Assembly: GCF_023073335.1 (NCBI RefSeq)
Contig: NZ_JADPJG010000026.1
Location: 1 to 63,996, forward strand
DNA length: 63,996 nucleotides
Origin: Bradyrhizobium sp. 21
GTDB taxonomy: Bacteria; Pseudomonadota; Alphaproteobacteria; Rhizobiales; Xanthobacteraceae
Direction of reading: 5' to 3'
Shown: positions 51,093 to 59,177 of the stretch, in pieces
Layout of the letters: each line of letters begins with the position of its first letter
How positions within the stretch are numbered: position 1 is the first letter of the stretch
Notes under the pieces: generated by a model
What the model saw: the letters and a program-made list of their open reading frames with translations, nothing else
The model's database searches: none
Told to the model about the DNA's origin: nothing
Translations under genes and position numbers: made by a program

Positions 51093-52334
51093 ATGTCGAA
51101 CTGGTACAGCGAAAGCTCGCCGCTGGAGCGGCGCACGTTCTGGGCAAGCTTTGGCGGCTGGGCGCTGGATGCGCTCGACGTCCAGATGTTCGGTCTCGCG
51201 ATTCCAGCGCTGATCGCCGCGTTCGGCATCAGCAAGGCCGATGCGGGCCTGCTCGGCTCGGTGACGCTGTTCTTCGGCGCGTTCGGCGGCTGGATCGGCG
51301 GCGCGCTCGGCGACCGTTTTGGCCGCGTCAAGGCGCTCCAGATTACTGTTGCGACTTTTGCACTGGCGACCTTCGCCTGTGCGTTCGCGATGACCTACAC
51401 CCAGCTCGTGATTCTAAAGGCGATCCAGGGCCTCGGCTTCGGTGCCGAATGGGCTTGCGGCGCCGTGCTGATGGCCGAGATCATCCGCGCCGAGCATCGC
51501 GGCAAGGCGCTGGGCTCGGTGCAGAGCGCCTGGGCCGTGGGGTGGGGTGCAGCCGTACTGCTCTCGGCCCTGGTCTTCACCTATGCGCCGGCCGACATCG
51601 CTTGGCGGCTGCTGTTCGCGCTGGGGCTGTTGCCCGCGCTCCTCATCATCTTCATCCGTCGCGGATTGAAGGAGCCACCGCGCGCGGTCGCAGCCGAGAA
51701 GACGCCGTTCTTTGCGACGCTCTCCGGCATTTTTCATCGCGACGTCCTGCGCGCCACCTTGATTGGCGGCCTCTTCGGCATCGGCGCACATGGCGGCTAC
51801 GCGGCGCTCACGACCTTCCTGCCGACCTATTTGCGCGAAGTGCGTCATCTGTCGGTGCTGGGCTCCAGCGGCTATCTCGCCGTCATCATCGTCGCCTTCT
51901 TCTGCGGCTGCGTGGCCAGCGGCATCATCAGCGACCGCATCGGCCGCCGCGCCAATGTCGCCCTTTTCGCCAGCGCCTGCATCGTCACTGTGCTGATCTA
52001 TATCTTCGCGCCGCTGACCAATGGGCAGATGCTGCTGCTCGGCTTTCCGCTCGGCTTCTTCTCGGCCGGCATCCCGGCGAGCATGGCGGCGCTGTTCAGC
52101 GAGCTCTATCCGGCTGGCGTGCGCGGCACCGGTGTCGGCTTCTGCTACAATTTCGGCCGTATCGTCTCAGCGGCGTTCCCCTTCCTGGTCGGCTTTCTCA
52201 GCGATCGCATCGGACTGGGGCCCGCGATCGGCATCGATGCGGCGTTCGCCTATTCGCTGGTGCTGATCGCGGTCGTGCTGCTGCCCGAAACCCGCGGCAA
52301 GGTGTTCGAGCAGACCGCGGCAACGCGTGCCTGA
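51093..52334 (+). CDS. MFS transporter (aromatic acid/H+ symporter-like)
   Basis: A 413-residue major facilitator with twelve predicted helices. It has the loop 2-3 motif GALGDRFGRVKAL, and the mirrored SDRIGRRANVAL in the second half. The N-terminal WALDALDVQMFGLAIPALIAAF contains the acidic DALD pattern of the aromatic acid and sialic acid porter groups. It imports an organic acid, presumably the substrate of the amidohydrolase pathway. AGGGGGAAA precedes the ATG at 51093. Its last 8 bp overlap the next gene. Confidence 0.9.
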   Translation: MSNWYSESSPLERRTFWASFGGWALDALDVQMFGLAIPALIAAFGISKADAGLLGSVTLFFGAFGGWIGGALGDRFGRVKALQITVATFALATFACAFAMTYTQLVILKAIQGLGFGAEWACGAVLMAEIIRAEHRGKALGSVQSAWAVGWGAAVLLSALVFTYAPADIAWRLLFALGLLPALLIIFIRRGLKEPPRAVAAEKTPFFATLSGIFHRDVLRATLIGGLFGIGAHGGYAALTTFLPTYLREVRHLSVLGSSGYLAVIIVAFFCGCVASGIISDRIGRRANVALFASACIVTVLIYIFAPLTNGQMLLLGFPLGFFSAGIPASMAALFSELYPAGVRGTGVGFCYNFGRIVSAAFPFLVGFLSDRIGLGPAIGIDAAFAYSLVLIAVVLLPETRGKVFEQTAATRA

Positions 52335-53142
52335 TTCCGTGGCGACCTTGCCGACGATCGACACGCACGCGCACGTCTTCCATCGCAGGCTCGCGCTTGC
52401 GCCGGGACGGCGCTATGCGCCAGACTATGACGCGCCGCTCGAGCTCTATCTGCAACTGCTCGATCGCAACGGCATGTCGCACGGCGTGTTGGTGCAGCCA
52501 AGTTTTCTTGGTACCGACAATTCCTATCTGGTCGAAAGCGTGAAGGTGGCCGGCGGCCGCCTTCGCGGCATCGCCGTTGTCGATCCCGGCATCTCCATGG
52601 GCGAGCTCCGCGTGCTCGATCGCGCCGGCATCGTCGGTATCCGCCTCAATCTCGTCGGCCAGCCCTTGCCTGACCTCGCTGCACCCGAGTGGAGGGGATT
52701 GCTTGCAGCGGCCAAATCGATGGGCTGGCAGGTCGAGGTCCAGCGCAACGCGTCCGATCTCGCTGCATTGGTGCCACAGCTCCTCGATCACGGCGTTACC
52801 GTCGTGCTCGACCATTACGCGCTACCCGACCCGAAACTTGGCGTTGCCGATCCCGGCTTTCAGTCGGTGTTGAAACTAGCTGCGTCGCGCAACGCCTGGG
52901 TCAAGATCTCCGCGCCGTATCGCAATGGTGCCGCCGGCGAGAGCTTTGCGCACCAGGCCTATCCGTTGCTGCGTGACGCCTATGGTGTCGACCGCCTGCT
53001 ATGGGGCAGCGACTGGCCGCACACGCAATTCGAGGCCCGGCAGAGTTACGACAGCAACCGGCATTTCCTCGACACACTGATCGTGGACGAGGACGAACGC
53101 GCGCTGCTGCTCGCATCGCCGCATTCACTCTTTCGCTTCTGA
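52327..53142 (+). CDS. Amidohydrolase 2 family (LigI/PDC hydrolase-like)
   Basis: A 271-residue TIM-barrel hydrolase starting at a GTG that overlaps the MFS stop. Metal or active-site residues are in PTIDTHAHVFHR at the start, VVLDHYALPD in the middle and LLWGSDWPHTQFEA near the end. This pattern is that of 2-pyrone-4,6-dicarboxylate hydrolase and related lactonases, which often work without metal. With a transporter and a GntR repressor it likely opens a lactone or cleaves an amide in degradation of an aromatic or sugar acid. The substrate is not clear. Confidence 0.85.
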   Translation: MPDSVATLPTIDTHAHVFHRRLALAPGRRYAPDYDAPLELYLQLLDRNGMSHGVLVQPSFLGTDNSYLVESVKVAGGRLRGIAVVDPGISMGELRVLDRAGIVGIRLNLVGQPLPDLAAPEWRGLLAAAKSMGWQVEVQRNASDLAALVPQLLDHGVTVVLDHYALPDPKLGVADPGFQSVLKLAASRNAWVKISAPYRNGAAGESFAHQAYPLLRDAYGVDRLLWGSDWPHTQFEARQSYDSNRHFLDTLIVDEDERALLLASPHSLFRF

Positions 53143-53262
53143 AATCTCGTGCGCGATTGCTCCGATTGCTCCGAATATTGGGGCATGACGGACGATGTCG
53201 CCGGCTTGTAGACTGCCGGCGATGCGGCCGGTCGTGGCCGCGACTTGCATGGGGAAGTGACG

Positions 53263-54177
53263 ATGCAGCGCCGCTACATCACCGTCGACGTGTTCACCGA
53301 CCGCGCCTTTGGCGGCAACCAGCTCGCGGTGGTGCTCGACGCCGGCGGGCTCACTTCCGCGCAGATGCAGGCGATCGCGACCGAGTTCAATTATTCCGAG
53401 ACGACGTTCGTGCTGCCGCCGCGCGACAAGGCCAATGATGCCGAGGTGCGCATCTTCACGCCGGTGAGAGAGATTCCCTTTGCGGGCCATCCCAATGTCG
53501 GCACCGCCTTCGTGCTGGCGGGCCTCGCGAAGGAGCCGAAGCCGCGCCTGCTGTTCGAGGAGAAGGCGGGGCTCGTGCCGGTCGATATCGTGAGAGAGCA
53601 CGGCCGCGTCATCAGTACCGAGCTCACCGCGCCGCAGCCGCTCTCGCGGTTTGCGCAGCTGTCGGCTGCTGAAGCCGCGAGCCTCATCTCGCTCGGTGCG
53701 GACGACATCAAGGTCGATCGTCACGCGCCCCAGATCGTCGGCGTTGGGACGCCGTTTCTGGTGATCGAGGTGCATTCGCGCGATGCCCTCAAGCGGGCGA
53801 GGCCCGATGCGGCGGCCTTCGGCAAGCTGCTTCCGCGCGACGGTGCGTTCTCGGCGTGGTTCTACACGCGCGATGTGCCCGCGGCGGAGGCGCCTTGCGA
53901 GCGGCAGGCGCGCATGTTCATGCGCGGCGCCAGCGGCCTCGTCGAGGATCCCGCCACCGGCAGCGCCACGGTCGCCGCCGTTTCACTGTTTGCCGATCTC
54001 GATGCCACGCGCGACGGCGAATTGAAGCTCACGATCGGCCAGGGATTTGACATGGGCCGCCCAAGCCTCTTGCTGACGCGTGTCCGCAAGCAGGACGGCA
54101 AGATTGTCTCCGCCCATGTCGGCGGCAGCTGCGTGCAGATGATGGAGGGGACGTTCCGGCTCGCGGGGGAGGGGTAG
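53263..54177 (+). CDS. PhzF family isomerase
   Basis: A 304-residue protein of the PhzF/diaminopimelate epimerase-like fold. FTDRAFGGNQLAVVLDAG, then NYSETTFVLPP with the catalytic Glu, EIPFAGHPNVGTAFVL, and DPATGSATVAAV in the second half are the family marks. PhzF isomerises a phenazine precursor; most homologues in soil bacteria have unknown substrates and no phenazine genes are present here. The Met at 53263 is favoured; another start six codons earlier is possible. It stands alone behind the GntR operon. Confidence 0.9.
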   Translation: MQRRYITVDVFTDRAFGGNQLAVVLDAGGLTSAQMQAIATEFNYSETTFVLPPRDKANDAEVRIFTPVREIPFAGHPNVGTAFVLAGLAKEPKPRLLFEEKAGLVPVDIVREHGRVISTELTAPQPLSRFAQLSAAEAASLISLGADDIKVDRHAPQIVGVGTPFLVIEVHSRDALKRARPDAAAFGKLLPRDGAFSAWFYTRDVPAAEAPCERQARMFMRGASGLVEDPATGSATVAAVSLFADLDATRDGELKLTIGQGFDMGRPSLLLTRVRKQDGKIVSAHVGGSCVQMMEGTFRLAGEG

Positions 54178-54184
54178 GAGGCGG

Positions 54185-54646
54185 CTACACCTGCCGTCCC
54201 GCCAAATTCCTCACCGCCGCGCCATCCCGCTCCTCGATGACATCCGCGATCATCCGGCGGTGGCAGTGCGTATGGTCGCGCTCGTAGCAGAGCAGGCAGA
54301 CCGGGCCGGCCTTCTTCACCAGCGCGGAGAGCTCGTCCATTTCTTCCCTGGCCTGCGGCGTCTTCAGGTGCTTGGCGTAGATCCTTTCCAGCAAATCGTA
54401 TTGGCCGCTGCGCGCGGCGAGGCGGCCTTCCTTGGGCGTTCCGAGCGCGGCGAGGTGGACATAGGCGATGCCGCGTTCGTCGAGGCCCGCGGCAAGCTGC
54501 TTCTTGGAAAAGCCGGGCCGGCGCGATGACGTCACCGCCCGCACATCGACCACGAGCTTGACGCCGGCCTCTTCCAGTTCGTCCAGCACCGCCTTGGGCG
54601 GTGTCTGCTCATAGCCGATCGTGAAGAGCCTCTTTGCCTTTGCCAT
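54185..54646 (-). CDS. DUF488 family protein
   Basis: A 153-residue protein: LFTIGYEQTPPKAVLDELEEAGVKLVVDVRAVTSSRRPGFSKKQLA is the family start, and VCLLCYERDHTHCHRRMIADVI the conserved Cys/His end. DUF488 proteins may bind nucleic acid or metal; no function is established. It lies 8 bp after a DUF72 gene on the same strand; these two families are often adjacent and are presumably cotranscribed. Confidence 0.88.
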   Translation of the reverse strand: MAKAKRLFTIGYEQTPPKAVLDELEEAGVKLVVDVRAVTSSRRPGFSKKQLAAGLDERGIAYVHLAALGTPKEGRLAARSGQYDLLERIYAKHLKTPQAREEMDELSALVKKAGPVCLLCYERDHTHCHRRMIADVIEERDGAAVRNLAGRQV

Positions 54647-54654
54647 GAAACACC

Positions 54655-55476
54655 TCAGCCCACCCGCGCGATCAGCTCCATGGCGCCGGCCGGGGCGCGG
54701 ACCTTGCCTTCGTGAATGACGTAGGCGAACACGTCACGCGGCTCTTTCTTCGGCTTTGTCTTGTCAACCTTCGGCAAATCGTCGGGTTCGCTGCCGTCGG
54801 CCCAGGCCTGAAAGCGCTTGGCCCACGCATCGAGCTGCTTCGGAGGATAGCAGGTCTTGATCTCGTCATTGCCCTTCTGAAGCCGTGCATAGACGAAATC
54901 GCCGGCGACGTCGGCAATCGCCGGATATTTGCCGTGCTCGGCGAACACCACGGGTGTCTGGAACTCGCGGATCAGCGCGACGAAATCCGGCGTGCAAAAA
55001 CTCTCGTGACGGACCTCGACGACATGGCGCAGTGCGCGTCCCTCGAGCTTGCGCGGCAACAGCTCGAGGAACTTGCCGAAATCAGCGCCGTCGAATTTCT
55101 TGGTCGGCGCGAACTGCCATAGCACTGGTCCGAGATGGTCGCCGAGTTCCAGCACGCCGGAATCATAGAACCGCTTGATGGAATCCCCAGCCTCGGCGAG
55201 CACGCGGCGGTTGGTGGCGAAGCGCGGTCCCTTCAATGAAAACACGAAACCCTCCGGCACTTCGCCTGCCCATTTGCGAAAGCTCTCCGGCTTCTGCGAG
55301 CCGTAATAGGTGCCGTTGATCTCGATCGAGGTCAGCTTCGAGGCAGCGTAGGACAGCTCCTTCGCCTGCGTGAGCTTCTCGGGGTAGAACACGCCGCGCC
55401 AGGGCTCGAAGGTCCAGCCGCCGACGCCGATGAAAATGTTGCCTGATTTTTTGGACGCGGTTTTTGCTTTGGCCAC
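54655..55476 (-). CDS. DUF72 family protein
   Basis: A 273-residue protein with a predicted TIM-barrel fold: IFIGVGGWTFEPWRGVFYP opens it, then TSIEINGTYYGSQKPESFRKW, FVFSLKGPRFATN and LGPVLWQFAPTKKFD. Members are widespread and uncharacterised; the fold and conserved acidic residues suggest a nuclease or hydrolase, but this is speculation. A Lys-rich N-terminal tail (AKAKTASKKSG) precedes the domain. It is the first gene of the DUF72-DUF488 pair. Confidence 0.88.
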   Translation of the reverse strand: MAKAKTASKKSGNIFIGVGGWTFEPWRGVFYPEKLTQAKELSYAASKLTSIEINGTYYGSQKPESFRKWAGEVPEGFVFSLKGPRFATNRRVLAEAGDSIKRFYDSGVLELGDHLGPVLWQFAPTKKFDGADFGKFLELLPRKLEGRALRHVVEVRHESFCTPDFVALIREFQTPVVFAEHGKYPAIADVAGDFVYARLQKGNDEIKTCYPPKQLDAWAKRFQAWADGSEPDDLPKVDKTKPKKEPRDVFAYVIHEGKVRAPAGAMELIARVG

Positions 55477-55591
55477 GGGATGATCTCGGATGACGGGAGG
55501 AGGGCCTCCATCCTAGTCAAACGAGTTGTGATTGGCCAGTTGCGACGGCCCGTCTAAGCTCGCAACAGGATCTGCAAAAAAGGAGAACAAG

Positions 55592-55972
55592 ATGCGGATG
55601 CTGATGGTGGGAGCGGCGCTGGTCATGATGACATCTGCTGCCATGATATCTAGGGCGATGGCTGACGATGACGATGCCAAGGGCGCGCAGAAGCTCGCCA
55701 TGCAGGGCCGCGACGATTACTGGCATTGCCTGGCGCGGGAATATTCGCGCGACAGCAATCAGGGCCTGACGGAACAGGCCTTTGGCCGCTCGGTCGCAGG
55801 CGCCTGTCCGTCGGAGCGACAATACTACCGGGTGGCATTGCTCGATTATCTCACCACGCAATACCCAGCTATCGATGCCGGCGCCCATCTCGCGACCGCG
55901 AACAGGGCGGTGGAGTCGGCGCAGAAGGACATCGTGACGGCCTTCGTCAGGCACAGGCCGCCGCAGAAATAG
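55592..55972 (+). CDS. Small secreted protein of unknown function
   Basis: A 126-residue protein with a signal peptide at residues 1-24 (RMLMVGAALVMMTSAAMISRAMA). The mature chain starts DDDDAKGAQKLA and contains two cysteines (YWHCLAREY and AGACPSERQ), probably a disulfide, in a helical domain. AAGGAGAA lies just before the ATG and decides the start. The family is not recognised. A small membrane protein gene follows in the same direction. Confidence 0.7.
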   Translation: MRMLMVGAALVMMTSAAMISRAMADDDDAKGAQKLAMQGRDDYWHCLAREYSRDSNQGLTEQAFGRSVAGACPSERQYYRVALLDYLTTQYPAIDAGAHLATANRAVESAQKDIVTAFVRHRPPQK

Positions 55973-56062
55973 CCCCGTTGACCGTTGCCGTCCCGCAAGC
56001 CCTTCCGGCTGTGCGCTCATCCATGGTATCACTGGGCGTATCTGGAACAGGGATGGGTTTCC

Positions 56063-56260
56063 ATGTCGTCTGAGTCGGTGGGGGGTATTTTTGGCGCGAT
56101 CGTCGCCGCGATCGTGCTTGCGGTCGCCGTCGTGTTCGGGCCGATCGGCCAGTACGGCAAGCCGCCCAAACCGGTGAAGGTCGAGCCGGCCGCCGCGCCG
56201 GCGGTCCCTGCCGCGCCTGCGCCGCGTGGGCCGGTCATCAAGGAAGTCCCGAACCAATAA
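56063..56260 (+). CDS. Small single-span membrane protein, Pro/Ala-rich tail
   Basis: A 65-residue protein from the ATG at 56063 (MSSESVGGIFGAIVAAIVLAVAVVF), with one helix at residues 8-26 and a C-terminal Pro/Ala/Lys-rich tail (KPPKPVKVEPAAAPAVPA). Such a tail recalls short TonB-like linkers, but no TonB motif is seen. The function is unknown. Upstream bases to 55973 contain no better start. Confidence 0.5.
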   Translation: MSSESVGGIFGAIVAAIVLAVAVVFGPIGQYGKPPKPVKVEPAAAPAVPAAPAPRGPVIKEVPNQ

Positions 56261-56516
56261 GGGGCCGGGAAAGGTGGCTTTCGCCCCTTGCAAAGTGCTT
56301 TTGCCGTTCCTATCTAGGTTCTAACGGCAACGTTGAGTCACAATCTCCGTTGCCGAGACGACCTTGGAATAGCTCAGACTGCGCCGGATGTACGCGCGGT
56401 ACGCCGTTCCGGGGTCGTTGACATTTTAGGGCCCCTTTTGGGCCGTTCCCCAGAGAAACCCCGAAAGAGAAACCCCGGCTTGGCAGCGCAGGACGCGGCG
56501 GATATACGCTGCCGTC

Positions 56517-57662
56517 ATGAATGAAGCGATCAGACCGGGCTCCGACAACCCGCCGCAGACCCCGCAGGTGGCTTCTCCGTCGCCGCAATTATCGGTCGTC
56601 GTTCCGACCTTCAACGAGCGCGACAATGTCACCGTGCTCTACCGGCGGCTGGAGGCGGCGCTGGCCGGCATCGCCTGGGAAGTCGTGTTCGTCGACGATA
56701 ATTCGCCTGACGGCACCTGGGACGTCGTGCGCGCGCTGGCCCAGCGCGACGGCCGCGTGCGCTGTGTCCGCCGCATCGGCCGCCGCGGCCTGTCGGGGGC
56801 CTGCATCGAGGGCATCCTGGCCTCCAGCGCACCCTATGCGGCCGTGATCGACGCCGACCTCCAGCACGACGAGACGCAGCTGCCGAAAATGCTGTCGCTG
56901 CTCGCGAGCGGGCAGGCCGAGCTCGTGGTCGGCAGCCGCTACATCGAGGGCTACAAGAGCGAAGGCTTCAACAAGCAGCGCGCCGGCGCCAGCGCATTGG
57001 CGACCGAGGTCGCAAGAAAGATGCTGCGGGTCCAGATCGCCGACCCAATGAGCGGCTTCTTCATGGTTCGCCGCGACCGATTCGAGCAGATCGCGCCGAA
57101 ACTTTCCGTGCACGGCTTCAAGATACTGCTCGACCTCGTCGCGAGTGCGCAGGGCAGCTTGCGCGCCGTCGAAATTCCCTACACGTTCGGTGAGCGCCAG
57201 CACGGCGAAAGCAAGCTCGATTCTATGGTCGCGCTGGATTTTCTCGGCCTGGTGCTGGCGAAGTTCACCAACGACGCTGTCTCGCTCCGCTTCCTTCTGT
57301 TCGCGATGGTCGGCGGCATCGGCCTCGTGGTACATCTTACCACGCTGTTCGTCGCGCACGAGCTGTTAAAGGAGCCGTTCGCGGAAGCGCAAGCCTCCGG
57401 CGCGCTCGTTGCCATGACTAGCAATTTCCTCCTCAACAACTTCCTCACCTACCGCGACCAGCGGCTGAAGGGCTTTGCGCTGCTGCGCGGCCTGATCGCC
57501 TTCTACATCGTGTGCAGCGTCGGCCTGCTCGCCAATGTCGGCGTCGCCTTCTCGGTCTATGACCAGGAGCCGATCTGGTGGCTCGCCGGCCTCGCCGGAG
57601 CGCTGATGGGCGTGGTGTGGAACTACGCGATGTCCGGACTGTTCGTCTGGCGCAAGAAATAG
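56517..57662 (+). CDS. GT2 glycosyltransferase fused to a GtrA domain (polyprenyl-phosphate sugar synthase-like)
   Basis: A 381-residue protein. Residues about 22-245 form a Dpm1/ArnC-like family 2 glycosyltransferase: SVVVPTFNERDNV, FVDDNSPDGTWD with the nucleotide-binding Asp, AVIDADLQHDETQLP with the metal-binding DxD region, and FGERQHGESKLD. Residues about 257-378 form a GtrA-type four-helix membrane domain (LRFLLFAMVGGIGLVVHLTTLF, and NFLLNNFLTYRDQR). It would load a sugar onto polyprenyl phosphate and help flip it. The next gene, 6 bp on, is a GT39 transferase that uses such lipids, so the pair fits one glycosylation route. Confidence 0.92.
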   Translation: MNEAIRPGSDNPPQTPQVASPSPQLSVVVPTFNERDNVTVLYRRLEAALAGIAWEVVFVDDNSPDGTWDVVRALAQRDGRVRCVRRIGRRGLSGACIEGILASSAPYAAVIDADLQHDETQLPKMLSLLASGQAELVVGSRYIEGYKSEGFNKQRAGASALATEVARKMLRVQIADPMSGFFMVRRDRFEQIAPKLSVHGFKILLDLVASAQGSLRAVEIPYTFGERQHGESKLDSMVALDFLGLVLAKFTNDAVSLRFLLFAMVGGIGLVVHLTTLFVAHELLKEPFAEAQASGALVAMTSNFLLNNFLTYRDQRLKGFALLRGLIAFYIVCSVGLLANVGVAFSVYDQEPIWWLAGLAGALMGVVWNYAMSGLFVWRKK

Positions 57663-57668
57663 CGCGAG

Positions 57669-59171
57669 ATGGGCGGGGCTGACGCGCGGATCGTCCGCAA
57701 TACCGCGCTGGTGGTCCTTGCACTGGTCGGCTTGCGGCTCGTCGCGGCCGCGGTCACGCCGATCACGTTCGACGAAGCCTATTACTGGATGTGGTCGAAG
57801 AGCCTCGCCGGGGGGTATTACGACCACCCGCCGATGGTGGCCTACGTCATCCGCGCCGGCACCCTGATCGCCGGCGACACCGAGCTCGGCGTCCGCCTGG
57901 TCTCGATCCTGCTCGCGCTGCCGATGAGCTATGCGATCTACCGCTCCGCCGCGATCCTGTTCGGCGGCGCGCGCGTTGCCGCGACCAGCGCCATCCTGCT
58001 CAACGCCACGCTGCTGGCCTCCGTCGGCACGCTGATCGTCACCCCCGATGCGCCGCTGCTGGTTGCCTCCAGCTTCGTGCTGTTCTTTCTCGCAAAAGTG
58101 CTGGAGACCGGTCGCGGCGTCTGGTGGCTCGCGGTCGGCGCAGCCGTCGGCGCGGCACTGCTGTCGAAATACACCGCGATGTTCTTCGGGCCAGCGATCC
58201 TGATCTGGCTCGCTTCCGTGCCGAAGCTGCGCCGCTGGTTTCTGTCGCCCTGGCCGTATCTTGGCGGCCTCGTTGCGCTTGCGCTGTTCTCGCCGGTGAT
58301 CCTCTGGAATGCGGATCATCAATGGGTCTCGTTTGCAAAGCAGCTCGGGCGCGCGAAAATCGAGGACTTCCGCCCGGTCTTCATCGCCGAATTGATTCCG
58401 ACCCAGATCGCGTTCGCAACGCCACTGGTCTTCATCCTCGGCGCGATGGGGCTGCACGCGCTGACCTGGCGCCGGGCCGGTGCCCTGGCCTCGCGCGTGC
58501 TGATCGAGACGATGTTCTGGACCATCGTCGCCTATTTCGTCTGGCATTCGCTGCATGCCCGCGTCGAAGCCAACTGGTTCGCGCCGGTCTATCCGCCCTT
58601 CGTCATTGCCGCGGCATCCGCCGCCAACCTCGTGCAGTGGAAGTCGCGCGCGCGCCGCCTGGCGGATTTCTGCCTGCGCTGGGCCGCACCCACCGGCATC
58701 GTGATGTTTGCCGCGCTGATCGTGCAGGCCAATACCGGCTGGCTGTCCGGTTATCGCCGCGATGCGACCGTGCGCAGCGTCGGCGTCGGCTGGCGCGAGC
58801 TTGCCGCGGGGATCGAAGCGGAGCGGGCGCGCCATGGTGCGACCTGCGTTCTTGCACCCGACTACGGCACGACGGGCTGGCTCGCTTTCTACCTGCCGCG
58901 CGGCACCTGCGTGGCGCAGCAGAACCAGCGCATTCGCTGGGTCAACATGCCCGAGCCCGATCCAAAACTGCTTGCCGGCAAGCTGATCTACGTCGACGAG
59001 CTACGCAGCGACGGCCACCCCGCCCTCAACGAGCTCTTTGCGAAGGTGACGCAAATTGCGCAATTGCAGCGCAAGCGCGGCCCGCTCGTGGTCGAGACCT
59101 ACGGCATCGATCTGCTGGAAGGCGCCAAGGGCGACGTGCTGGACCGCTCCCCGCCGCCGGAAGCGCGGTAG
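57669..59171 (+). CDS. GT39-family membrane glycosyltransferase (ArnT/PMT-like)
   Basis: A 500-residue polytopic protein. The first periplasmic loop carries TFDEAYYWMWSKSLAGGYYDHPPMVAY, the conserved catalytic Asp-Glu/Tyr and DHPP motif of the ArnT/PMT group. About ten helices follow, then a soluble C-terminal domain from residue 370. It transfers a sugar from a polyprenyl-phosphate carrier to lipid A or another exported target. The carrier is likely made by the adjacent GT2 protein. Confidence 0.9.
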   Translation: MGGADARIVRNTALVVLALVGLRLVAAAVTPITFDEAYYWMWSKSLAGGYYDHPPMVAYVIRAGTLIAGDTELGVRLVSILLALPMSYAIYRSAAILFGGARVAATSAILLNATLLASVGTLIVTPDAPLLVASSFVLFFLAKVLETGRGVWWLAVGAAVGAALLSKYTAMFFGPAILIWLASVPKLRRWFLSPWPYLGGLVALALFSPVILWNADHQWVSFAKQLGRAKIEDFRPVFIAELIPTQIAFATPLVFILGAMGLHALTWRRAGALASRVLIETMFWTIVAYFVWHSLHARVEANWFAPVYPPFVIAAASAANLVQWKSRARRLADFCLRWAAPTGIVMFAALIVQANTGWLSGYRRDATVRSVGVGWRELAAGIEAERARHGATCVLAPDYGTTGWLAFYLPRGTCVAQQNQRIRWVNMPEPDPKLLAGKLIYVDELRSDGHPALNELFAKVTQIAQLQRKRGPLVVETYGIDLLEGAKGDVLDRSPPPEAR

Positions 59172-59177
59172 TGTGCC

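Noticed and set aside
56400..56460. TTGACA followed by a GGGCCCCTTTTGGGCC-like hairpin before the GT2 gene, first considered a terminator
   Set aside because: The stem is imperfect and the T-rich part is in the loop, not after the stem. A promoter role is possible but the -10 box is not clear.
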